From positions 1 through 12,992 of the forward strand of contig PHAF01000044.1 in the NCBI GenBank assembly GCA_002841605.1: DNA of 12,992 nucleotides, read 5' to 3'. This stretch comes from Firmicutes bacterium HGW-Firmicutes-10 (lineage in GTDB: Bacteria; Bacillota_I; Bacilli_A; Erysipelotrichales; Erysipelotrichaceae). The position numbers and the translations under genes were made by a program. The notes under the pieces are model-generated. The model worked only from the letters and a program-made list of their open reading frames with translations. It was not told the DNA's origin and did no database searches. This document shows positions 1 to 5,519 of this stretch, in pieces (the stretch's first letter is position 1; every line of letters starts with the position of its first letter).

Positions 1-449
1 GTGCCCGGGTCATCCGAGGCTATATGCTCAGCTCTTTTGAAAATATTCCGCTTTGGCATGAACGTGATATATCCCATAGCAGTGTTGAGCGCATCATTTT
101 ACCGGATGCGACCATTCTGTTGGACTATATGTTGGAACGTACCAACCGGATATTATCAAATTTGGTTGTCTTTGAGGATCGCATGCTTTCCAATATCTAT
201 CTGACGCATGGCGTAATCTTTGCGCAGCGGGTAATGACGATATTGATCGACAAGCATGGTTGGACGCGTGAAGTGGCGTATGACAAAGTTCAGCCACTAG
301 CGATGAAAGCATGGCAAGAGCAGTCAGACTTCAGACAATTACTAGAGCAAGAAGCACTGCTATCATCAGAAGAAATCAGTGAAGCCTTTGATTTGAACTT
401 CCATTTGACCTACGTGGATGAAATTTTCGTCCGCGTAGGGTTACAATAA
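1..449 (+). CDS. purB: Adenylosuccinate lyase, C-terminal part (5' truncated by window)
   Basis: This is the C-terminal ~149 codons of adenylosuccinate lyase, the fumarase/aspartase-superfamily enzyme that releases fumarate from SAICAR and from adenylosuccinate in purine synthesis. The open frame runs in from the left edge (first full codon at position 3), so the start and the superfamily SSxMPxKxNP signature lie outside. What is visible matches the PurB C-terminus: ARVIRGY followed by SSFENIPLWHERDISHSSVE, then an all-helical region with RIILPDATILLDYML and a tail ending in a DEIF-RVGL pattern. The superfamily active-site chemistry cannot be checked here. The TAA stop overlaps the stem of a terminator. 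Family assignment rests on the characteristic LWHERDISHSSVER stretch, and I am confident of it. No other purine gene lies in the window. Confidence 0.93.
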   Translation, partial: ARVIRGYMLSSFENIPLWHERDISHSSVERIILPDATILLDYMLERTNRILSNLVVFEDRMLSNIYLTHGVIFAQRVMTILIDKHGWTREVAYDKVQPLAMKAWQEQSDFRQLLEQEALLSSEEISEAFDLNFHLTYVDEIFVRVGLQ

Positions 450-470
450 CTGCAAATTTGCAGTTTTTTT
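448..470 (+). terminator. Intrinsic terminator of purB
   Basis: A perfect 18-nt palindrome AACTGCAAATTTGCAGTT (448-465) overlaps the purB stop codon and runs into a T tract at 464-470. A second T run follows at 473-478. The stem is short and AT-rich, but the geometry (stem directly followed by U run) is typical. Confidence 0.8.
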
Positions 471-489
471 ACTTTTTTGAAACTTTTTT

Positions 490-503
490 AGTCCAATCGG
501 ACT
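490..503. repeat. Small inverted repeat upstream of the sigma factor gene
   Basis: AGTCC-AATC-GGACT is a perfect 5-bp inverted repeat with a 4-nt centre, 24 nt before the sigma factor start codon. It could be an operator half-site pair or a small 5'-leader hairpin. Five-base arms occur by chance, so function is unproven. Confidence 0.35.
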
Positions 504-527
504 CGTTGATAGTGAGGATGGTACTGA

Positions 528-1049
528 ATGACTTTTACGAAAGATGACCGCTTCGAGGATTTGTTTCGAAGAACCTATGATGATTTAAGCCGATTTGTTT
601 TGTTTAAAGTTCGCAGTGTCAGTGATGCAGAAGACATCGTTGCCAATGTGTATATGAACTTTTACAAGCACATCACGAAGAAGAATCATAATATAGATTC
701 TGTAGAAGCTTATCTGTTTGAAATGGCTAAGAATGAGATTAAGCGATATTATCGCAACCGGTACCAAGCACCTATTTCATTGGATGATGGTGAGTGGGAT
801 GGATTAGAGAACATTGCGGATGAGCGCGATGAAATTGCGTCAATGTTTGATCGGATGACGATCGATCGGATCTGGATAGCTGTTTCTCAGCTTGATGAAA
901 CGGCGAAGATGATCCTAACGGCGAAATTTAGATTGGATATGACATTTAAAGATATTGCGAATGAGCTCAACATCAATGAGAACTCTGTAAAGACTAAGTA
1001 CTATCGAAGCATCGAGGCCTTAAGGCACTTGTTAAAGGAGGATTTATGA
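528..1049 (+). CDS. ECF-type sigma-70 family RNA polymerase sigma factor
   Basis: A 173-aa two-domain sigma factor of the extracytoplasmic function type. Residues ~9-77 form region 2 (FEDLFRRTYDDLSRFVLFKV, then SDAEDIVANVYMNFYKHI, then the basic YLFEMAKNEIKRYYRNR of 2.4). Residues ~112-170 form region 4, with a helix-turn-helix at ~138-160 (MTFKDIANELNINENSVKTK) that would read the -35 box. There is no region 1.1 or 3, as expected for ECF factors. The start is preceded by a GAGGAT Shine-Dalgarno site (513-518) at workable spacing. The stop overlaps the start of the next gene by ATGA, so the two proteins are translationally coupled, as is usual for a sigma factor and its anti-sigma factor. I could not find a well-spaced ECF promoter upstream, so autoregulation is only presumed. 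The exact ECF group is not assigned. Confidence 0.9.
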   Translation: MTFTKDDRFEDLFRRTYDDLSRFVLFKVRSVSDAEDIVANVYMNFYKHITKKNHNIDSVEAYLFEMAKNEIKRYYRNRYQAPISLDDGEWDGLENIADERDEIASMFDRMTIDRIWIAVSQLDETAKMILTAKFRLDMTFKDIANELNINENSVKTKYYRSIEALRHLLKEDL

Positions 1050-1912
1050 GTAATTTGAAACGCACATTTGAAAGAAAGACGTTTGTAAAAGAAGACGTAT
1101 TGTCAGAAATCGTTGAAAGCAATCGCAACCGCGGTTTTAACTTCGGTTGGTTATTGGCTATGGGATTAGCATTGGTATTATTTGTATCCGGCTTACAATG
1201 GGTCAATGCATCCGCATCCTATGTCGCCGTAGATATTAATCCGAGTATCATCTTAACGACCAATCCATGGGAAAAGGTAGTTGAAGTGGAAGCACTCAAT
1301 GCCGATGCCGAAGCGTTGCTGGTCAATTTGGAACTAATCGGTTTACAAGTGGATGAAGCTGTTGAATTGATTATTGCGGAAGCAACCGAAATGGGTTATA
1401 TCGATTTATTGGCTGAAGGCGAAGTTGCGATGGTAACGGCGTATAACAGAGATAAAGTCGATGAAAAGTTAAGCGAAGAGATTCGTGAACGTGTTCAAGA
1501 ACGCTTGGAAAACCGTGAAATGGCTGTCCATGTCGTCGGACATGAAGCTGTGGCCGAACAAAAAGAATTGGCCAATGAGTTGGGTGTAACTTTAGGAAAA
1601 GTGTTATTTGTCCAACGTCTACAAGAAAAATATCCGGCCTTGGGCGGCGATGAACTTTATACGATGTCGATCAAAGATATCATGATGAAGGTCAAAGAAC
1701 TTCGCGGCAATGGTCCGGATAAAGAAGCTCTTGAAGAAAAGAAAGCCGAATTGAAATTACGTGCAGAAAACAAAGTCGCAGAGCGTGCTCAGGAAATGAT
1801 TCAGGAATACCGTGAAGAAAATCCGGGAACGGAATTGACGGATGAAGAGATCATTCGCAATGAAGTCAAAGAACGTATTGAAGAAATCAAACAAAACCGC
1901 AAGGGGAGATAG
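1046..1912 (+). CDS. RsgI-like membrane anti-sigma factor
   Basis: A 288-aa single-pass membrane protein. Residues 1-33 are cytoplasmic and basic (presumed sigma-binding part). Residues 34-53 are one transmembrane helix. Residues ~55-125 match the conserved extracytoplasmic domain of RsgI anti-sigma factors: SYVAVDINPSI at 59-68, an EALNADAE segment, then L-GLQVDEAVELIIAEA-EMGYI. The Asn65-Pro66 bond corresponds to the NP site at which characterised RsgI proteins are cut; cleavage here is inferred. Residues ~224-288 are almost entirely charged helix, likely coiled coil, with no carbohydrate-binding or enzymatic sensor domain. The cytoplasmic part is short for RsgI, and the partner is an ECF factor rather than SigI. 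The start is set by AAAGGAGG at 1034-1041 and the ATGA overlap with the sigma gene. The pair probably responds to an envelope signal, but the signal is unknown. Confidence 0.85.
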   Translation: MSNLKRTFERKTFVKEDVLSEIVESNRNRGFNFGWLLAMGLALVLFVSGLQWVNASASYVAVDINPSIILTTNPWEKVVEVEALNADAEALLVNLELIGLQVDEAVELIIAEATEMGYIDLLAEGEVAMVTAYNRDKVDEKLSEEIRERVQERLENREMAVHVVGHEAVAEQKELANELGVTLGKVLFVQRLQEKYPALGGDELYTMSIKDIMMKVKELRGNGPDKEALEEKKAELKLRAENKVAERAQEMIQEYREENPGTELTDEEIIRNEVKERIEEIKQNRKGR

Positions 1913-1917
1913 AGTAT

Positions 1918-1941
1918 AGGAGGCTTCGGCCTCCTTTTTTT
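1918..1941 (+). terminator. Strong intrinsic terminator after the sigma/anti-sigma pair
   Basis: The stem AGGAGGC / GCCTCCT (7 bp, GC-rich) is closed by a UUCG tetraloop and followed at once by seven T residues (1935-1941). It starts 5 nt after the anti-sigma stop codon and ends a two-gene operon. Confidence 0.95.
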
Positions 1942-1997
1942 ATCGCTTTCTTGTTTTTATTCCGTATTTTTGATATGTTTATCAAGAGGTGAATAAC

Positions 1998-2528
1998 ATG
2001 AAAATCATAGAAACAAAGCGCTGCATCTTACGTCCCTGGCGACTGTCTGATGTCGAGGATATGTATGACTATGCCAAGTTACCCAATGTAGGTCCAGCGG
2101 CTGGCTGGAGGCCTCATCAGGACACCCATGAAAGTGCCCGTATCATAGCCATGTTTATCTCAAGCAATGAAGTGTGGGCAATCGAAATGAAAGATACGAA
2201 GAAAGTCGTTGGTTCGATCGGTTTGCATATGGATGATAAACGTCCGAAAGTCAAAGCCCGAATGGTCGGGTTTGTGTTACATCCGGCATATTGGGGTCAA
2301 AGCATCATTGCTGAGTCAGTAATGGGACTGGTACGTTATGCATTTTCAGAACTGGACGTTGATATCATCTCTGGATATCATTATCCCTTTAACCGTCAGT
2401 CCGGGCGGGTATTTGAGAAGTGCGGATTCCGTTATGAAGGAACGTTGCGCATGTCATCGGTCATTTACGATGGAACGGTGCTTGATAATGTCTGCTATTC
2501 CATTTTACGCAGTGAATTTTCACTTTAA
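1998..2528 (+). CDS. GNAT acetyltransferase, RimJ/RimL type
   Basis: A 176-aa GNAT-fold N-acetyltransferase of the RimJ/RimL-like group, using acetyl-CoA to acetylate an amine. The start fits the family (IIETKRCILRPWRLSDVEDM). The acetyl-CoA-binding motif A lies at ~93-113 (VLHPAYWGQSIIAES), where families usually have YWGxGxAxEA, so the pyrophosphate-binding loop is degenerate (Q-S-I-I). Asn132, Ser135 and the VFEKCGF stretch at 138-144 form the conserved C-terminal motif. I start at ATG 1998 because the AGAGGTG Shine-Dalgarno (1985-1991) fits it; the GTG at 1989 would overlap that site. RimJ/RimL proteins act on ribosomal proteins, but many homologues act on small molecules or antibiotics, so the substrate is unknown. 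It stands alone between a terminator and a new promoter. Confidence 0.85.
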   Translation: MKIIETKRCILRPWRLSDVEDMYDYAKLPNVGPAAGWRPHQDTHESARIIAMFISSNEVWAIEMKDTKKVVGSIGLHMDDKRPKVKARMVGFVLHPAYWGQSIIAESVMGLVRYAFSELDVDIISGYHYPFNRQSGRVFEKCGFRYEGTLRMSSVIYDGTVLDNVCYSILRSEFSL

Positions 2529-2538
2529 GGCATGTTGA

Positions 2539-2566
2539 TTTACGCAGATATACATTATGTTACAAT
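2539..2566 (+). promoter_or_regulatory. Extended -10 promoter for the PTS gene pair
   Basis: An extended -10 box TGTTACAAT (2558-2566) lies 16 nt after a weak -35 TTTACG (2539-2544). Transcription would start near 2573, inside an inverted repeat and ~33 nt before the IIB start codon. Confidence 0.55.
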
Positions 2567-2569
2567 AGG

Positions 2570-2593
2570 TTCAACAAGAGTATCTCTGTTGAA
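2570..2593. promoter_or_regulatory. Imperfect palindrome in the PTS leader (operator or leader hairpin)
   Basis: The arms TTCAACA and TGTTGAA are perfect inverted repeats. Inside them GAG pairs with CTC around a TAT centre, with one bulged A on the left arm, making a ~10-bp dyad. It begins 3 nt after the -10 box and ends next to the AAAGGGTGG Shine-Dalgarno (2592-2600). That position suits a repressor operator at the transcription start or an mRNA hairpin limiting ribosome access. No regulator gene is adjacent, so the factor is unknown. Confidence 0.5.
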
Positions 2594-2605
2594 AGGGTGG
2601 GTCGA

Positions 2606-2920
2606 ATGAAGAAAATCGTATTGTTATGTGCGGCCGGAATGTCGACAAGTTTATTGGTCAATCGGATGCGCGAGGCTGCCCGTCTGGAAGGACTGGATTG
2701 TACCATTGATGCATTTCCGACATCACAAGCCGCAATCCACGGGAAGGATGCGGATGTTGTCTTGCTTGGACCGCAAGTACGTTTTGAACTTAAGAAAGTT
2801 CAAGGAATGCTTACCTGTCCGGTAGATGCGATCGATATGGTGTCCTATGGGACATTGAATGGCAGAAAAGTTTTGGATCAGGCGAAGAAACTGATGGAGG
2901 AAAACGATGGAACCCACTGA
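2606..2920 (+). CDS. PTS lactose/cellobiose family IIB component
   Basis: A 104-aa cytoplasmic phosphocarrier of the lactose/chitobiose/cellobiose PTS family. It accepts phosphate from IIA and passes it to the incoming sugar bound by membrane IIC. The signature is at the N-terminus: KKIVLLCAAGMSTSLL with phospho-accepting Cys8 and the following P-loop-like AGMSTS. DADVVLLGPQVRF at ~51-63 is the other conserved stretch. Length is normal. I start at ATG 2606, which is 5 nt after AAAGGGTGG (2592-2600); the GTG at 2597 lies inside that site. The 3' end overlaps the IIA gene by 14 nt, so the two are co-translated. No IIC gene is next to it; the sugar cannot be told from IIB alone. Confidence 0.93.
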   Translation: MKKIVLLCAAGMSTSLLVNRMREAARLEGLDCTIDAFPTSQAAIHGKDADVVLLGPQVRFELKKVQGMLTCPVDAIDMVSYGTLNGRKVLDQAKKLMEENDGTH

Positions 2921-3218
2921 ATTAATGAGTTTTCAAATCATATCTGCCGTTGGAACGGCTCGCAGTTATTACATCGAAGCGATTCAAGTCGCAAAGACCG
3001 GTGATTTTAAGCATGCCGCTCAACTGATTTCGGAAGGGGATGAATTTTTCCTTGAAGGTCATCAGGCACATTTCGAATTGATTCAACAAGAAGCCGGCGG
3101 TGAGTCGGTGGTCATGAATTTATTGTTGACTCATGCGGAAGATCAGTTGATGAGCGCCGAAGCATTCAAAATCATCGCCAATGAGTTCATTGATTTATAC
3201 AAAACGATCTTGAAATAA
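2907..3218 (+). CDS. PTS lactose/cellobiose family IIA component
   Basis: A 103-aa all-helical IIA protein of the lactose/cellobiose PTS family, which takes phosphate from HPr on a histidine and hands it to IIB. The active-site His is His76 in LLTHAEDQLMSAE, close to the His78 region of LacA-type IIA proteins. The GHQAHFELIQQEAGG stretch (51-65) is also diagnostic. A GGAGG site at 2896-2900 precedes ATG 2907, and the gene starts within the end of the IIB gene. The pair is closed by a bidirectional terminator, so this transcription unit is only IIB-IIA, and a IIC permease must come from elsewhere. Confidence in the family is high; the sugar is unknown. Confidence 0.93.
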   Translation: MEPTELMSFQIISAVGTARSYYIEAIQVAKTGDFKHAAQLISEGDEFFLEGHQAHFELIQQEAGGESVVMNLLLTHAEDQLMSAEAFKIIANEFIDLYKTILK

Positions 3219-3246
3219 AAAGTAATCCGCGGATTACTTTTACTTT
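3218..3246. terminator. Bidirectional terminator between PTS IIA and the ArsC-like gene
   Basis: A perfect 24-nt palindrome (3218-3241) with arms AAAAGTAATCCG / CGGATTACTTTT. A and T runs on the two sides let it work in both directions. It overlaps the IIA stop codon on the plus strand and the ArsC-like stop codon (3240-3242) on the minus strand. Confidence 0.85.
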
Positions 3247-3680
3247 GATAAATGGGTTACTTCGATGACGAAGCCTCGGACTCTGTTGCGAATCTGATCG
3301 CGAAGTTGGCGGGCTTGTTCAAGTTTCTCTTCATCGGTGCCCTTAAATTCTTCCGGATCAGGCAAGTCCCAGTTCAATCGCTTCTGAATACCGGGAAATA
3401 CCGGACACTTCTCTTCTGCTTCTCTGGAGCAAACCGTGATCACGTGATTATAAAGACGACCTTGCTTATAGAAGTCAAAGACACTGTCCGATGAGTTCTT
3501 ACTTATATCTAAATCAATTTCGGACATGACTTGGATGGCCAGCGGATTGATACCTTTGGTCATTAATCCGGCGCTCTCAGCATAAAAATGATCACCGAAT
3601 TCCTCATTTAAAAATTTTTCCGCAATCTGACTGCGAAACGAATTATATACGCAAACAAACAGTACTCGGATTTTTCCCAT
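3240..3680 (-). CDS. ArsC-like / low-molecular-weight protein tyrosine phosphatase family protein
   Basis: A 146-aa protein of the thioredoxin-coupled arsenate reductase / LMW tyrosine phosphatase family. The phosphate-binding loop C-X5-R is at residues 10-17 (CVYNSFRS), with nucleophile Cys10 in the usual ArsC position. AESAGL and INPLAIQVMSEIDLDIS follow as in the family. Cys84 and Cys92 in CSREAEEKC could form the redox relay, though they are 8 apart rather than the 7 of Bacillus ArsC. Asp108-Pro109 is the likely general acid. Loop residues Tyr12 and Phe15 replace the common His/Gly and Ala/Cys. I choose ATG 3680 because AGAGGT sits just upstream and it puts the Cys at 10; ATG 3698 lacks such a site. 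There are no other ars genes (ArsR, ArsB) nearby, so arsenate as substrate is not assured. A TTGATA at 3729-3724 may be its -35 box. Confidence 0.82.
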   Translation of the reverse strand: MGKIRVLFVCVYNSFRSQIAEKFLNEEFGDHFYAESAGLMTKGINPLAIQVMSEIDLDISKNSSDSVFDFYKQGRLYNHVITVCSREAEEKCPVFPGIQKRLNWDLPDPEEFKGTDEEKLEQARQLRDQIRNRVRGFVIEVTHLSK

Positions 3681-3747
3681 AGTGATACCTCTGATCATAT
3701 TTTACATAACCTAAATCCGTGTTTATCAACGTTGAGTTAAAAAATCG

Positions 3748-3774
3748 TTACATTGTGTTAATATTTGATAAAAT
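3748..3774 (+). promoter_or_regulatory. Extended -10 promoter for the GNAT gene at 3794
   Basis: TGATAAAAT (3766-3774) is an extended -10 box; a weak -35 TTACAT (3748-3753) lies 15 nt before the hexamer. The expected start site (~3781) is at the AAGGAGGTG Shine-Dalgarno itself, giving a leader of only about 13 nt. Confidence 0.5.
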
Positions 3775-3793
3775 ACAATAAAGGAGGTGCTTT

Positions 3794-4297
3794 ATGGACT
3801 TCAACATTCGAAAAGCAACGATCGACGATGCACATGCCATGGCGATCGTCCATGTTCAAAGCTGGCAACAGACGTATCGCGGACAGATCAACCCGGAATT
3901 CATCAGCGAGCGGACCATAGAGAAAAGCGAGAGCATGTTTGCATCTATGAAATGCGAAAACACTCAAGTCATAGAAATCATGGGACAAATCGTCGGGTTT
4001 TGCGGATACGGAAAATGTCGCGATACGGATATGTCGTCAGATACCGGTGAGATTTGGGGTATGTATTTGCTATCTTCTTACCACGGCCGCGGCTTAGGTA
4101 AACTTCTGATGCAAGTAGCCTTAATGGAATTGCGGGTAATGGGATTTAAAAAGGCGTCGCTGTGGGTTTTGTCGACCAATCAACGCGCCATCGATTTCTA
4201 TCGTGCTCAGGGATTTATGGAAGATGGAATGCTAAAAGAAGTCATTATGAAAACTCCGGTCAAAGAGATTCGGATGGTCCGTTTAAACTTACAATAA
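3794..4297 (+). CDS. GNAT family N-acetyltransferase
   Basis: A 167-aa GNAT acetyltransferase. NIRKATIDDAHAMAIVHVQSW at the N-terminus and the TYRGQIN segment are typical of a common bacterial GNAT subgroup. Motif A is intact: EIWGMYLLSSYHGRGLGKLL (86-105), with HGRGLGK as the pyrophosphate-binding Q/R-x-x-G-x-G/A loop. NQRAIDFYRAQGF (129-141) is motif B. A strong AAGGAGGTG (3780-3788) lies 5 nt before ATG 3794. The last 38 nt overlap the 3' end of the convergent ycaQ-like gene, and no terminator separates them. The substrate cannot be read from sequence; it is a different subgroup from the acetyltransferase at 1998. Confidence 0.88.
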   Translation: MDFNIRKATIDDAHAMAIVHVQSWQQTYRGQINPEFISERTIEKSESMFASMKCENTQVIEIMGQIVGFCGYGKCRDTDMSSDTGEIWGMYLLSSYHGRGLGKLLMQVALMELRVMGFKKASLWVLSTNQRAIDFYRAQGFMEDGMLKEVIMKTPVKEIRMVRLNLQ

Positions 4298-5444
4298 ACC
4301 AGTCAGGTGAGTATTCAATATGTTTTGCTTGATTAAACAATGCAAAACGCTCAATACATTCTTCTAGAGATTTACTGTTAATAAGTTTTTCCTGCCAAAA
4401 CCGCTTGATAAGCAAGGTTTTGGTTTTCTTTTGATTAATTACTTCGATTCGACCGACAAATGCATCGTCTTGAATGACCGGAATCACATAATAGCCGTAC
4501 TTGCGTTTATGTTCGGGTTCATAGATTTCCCACTTGTAATCAAAACCAAAAATGGCGGATATCAGCTTTCGATCCCACATTAAATTATCCAATGGAGCGA
4601 GAAATTCGGTTCGAACTTGCCTTATTTCCGGCGGGTTTTCAAACAAAACGATATGCTCACTTGGAACAAACATGGAATCCTTAATACCATCGATATTTAC
4701 ACTTATGATTTTGTTGCTTTCGAGCAATCTTTTAAAAGCAGCTTTTCTTCGTGCGGATTTCAAATCCATGATACCCAGAAGAGCGTCCGAAGGCTTATCC
4801 CAAAGCAACCCGACCGCTTTAATGCGTCTTAGCAGAAATAAATCATCATGCTCATCATCACTGAACGATCGATCCATGAGCTGATCGTTGAAAAGATGCG
4901 TTTGTTTCGAGTAGTACTTAATCGTACCTTTTTTATGATGAATGACCAAATCTCCTCGAAAGTACAACGTTTCCAAAACCACACGGGCCGAACTTGACGC
5001 ACTCCAATACCAATCCGCTCTTTCCTTCAGGTCGATATCTTTACTGCACGCATATTCATTTTCTTCAAGATAGTCCAAAATCATTTGCTCATGTTTGTCC
5101 GCAACTTCACTGCTTCGGCTTTCCTTGCGAAACTGCTCTCTGCGACGGCTCATCAATGGCCAATCATCAGTCGATATAATTGATAAGTTCTTATCGAAAT
5201 AATCCATCAGTGAACGATCTTGATAAAGCAGTTCTTCAAGCATGCTTTTCTTGTAATGTCTGACTCTGGACTGTAACGTCAAATCCGCATTTCGCCCGCA
5301 AATATCGATTGGATCAAACTGAACGCAACCCACCAACTTTACAAAATCTGTGATTCCGGATTTGCCTTCGAAGATGTGCTCATTAAGCAATCCGTGATAC
5401 GCAAATAAATAACGTCTTGCCTTTTCGATTGTCTGTATTTTCAT
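4260..5444 (-). CDS. YcaQ/AlkX-like winged-helix DNA glycosylase (HTH_42 family)
   Basis: A 394-aa protein of the YcaQ (AlkZ-like, HTH_42/DUF1006) family. Characterised members are DNA glycosylases that unhook alkylation damage, including interstrand crosslinks from nitrogen mustards. The catalytic Q-hydrophobic-D motif of the YcaQ/AlkX branch is visible as QFD at residues 42-44 in VGCVQFDPID. APLDNLMWDR (283-292) and IFGFDYKWEIYEP-H-RKYGYYVIP are the family's C-terminal hallmarks. Length is normal. I start at ATG 5444, which has GGTGA upstream; the ATG at 5462 falls inside the -10 box. The 3' end overlaps the convergent GNAT gene by 38 nt. Its promoter is back to back with that of the aldo/keto reductase. 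Family is secure; the damage type repaired here is inferred. Confidence 0.9.
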   Translation of the reverse strand: MKIQTIEKARRYLFAYHGLLNEHIFEGKSGITDFVKLVGCVQFDPIDICGRNADLTLQSRVRHYKKSMLEELLYQDRSLMDYFDKNLSIISTDDWPLMSRRREQFRKESRSSEVADKHEQMILDYLEENEYACSKDIDLKERADWYWSASSSARVVLETLYFRGDLVIHHKKGTIKYYSKQTHLFNDQLMDRSFSDDEHDDLFLLRRIKAVGLLWDKPSDALLGIMDLKSARRKAAFKRLLESNKIISVNIDGIKDSMFVPSEHIVLFENPPEIRQVRTEFLAPLDNLMWDRKLISAIFGFDYKWEIYEPEHKRKYGYYVIPVIQDDAFVGRIEVINQKKTKTLLIKRFWQEKLINSKSLEECIERFALFNQAKHIEYSPDWFIVSLNGPSESL

Positions 5445-5460
5445 TTTAATCACCGAATTC

Positions 5461-5469
5461 ATTATAACA
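5461..5469 (-). promoter_or_regulatory. Consensus extended -10 promoter of the ycaQ-like gene
   Basis: Read on the minus strand, TGTTATAAT is a perfect extended -10 (TGnTATAAT). No good -35 hexamer is seen at 16-18 nt. Expected transcription start is ~5454, about 10 nt before ATG 5444, so the leader is minimal and the ATG at 5462 would not be transcribed. Confidence 0.7.
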
Positions 5470-5491
5470 AAAATCGCACGAATAAAATCTG

Positions 5492-5500
5492 TGTTATGAT
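5492..5500 (+). promoter_or_regulatory. Extended -10 promoter of the aldo/keto reductase operon
   Basis: TGTTATGAT is an extended -10. The start site should be ~5507, at the edge of the AAAGGTG Shine-Dalgarno (5507-5513), giving a leader of ~13 nt. The -35 zone overlaps that of the divergent ycaQ-like promoter; the two -10 boxes are 22 nt apart edge to edge. Confidence 0.6.
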
Positions 5501-5519
5501 AATAGAAAAGGTGATAACT

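Noticed and set aside
478..507. Possible ECF-type autoregulated promoter (TGAAAC at 478-483 and CGTT at 504-507) before the sigma gene
   Set aside because: The spacer is 20 nt, while TGAAAC/CGTC-type ECF promoters use about 16; no better-spaced -10 is present, and the TGAAAC lies in the T-rich terminator tail.
5445..5462. Upstream ATG at 5462 as the ycaQ-like start
   Set aside because: It lies within the TATAAT -10 box of its own promoter and lacks a Shine-Dalgarno site; the ATG at 5444 has GGTGA upstream.
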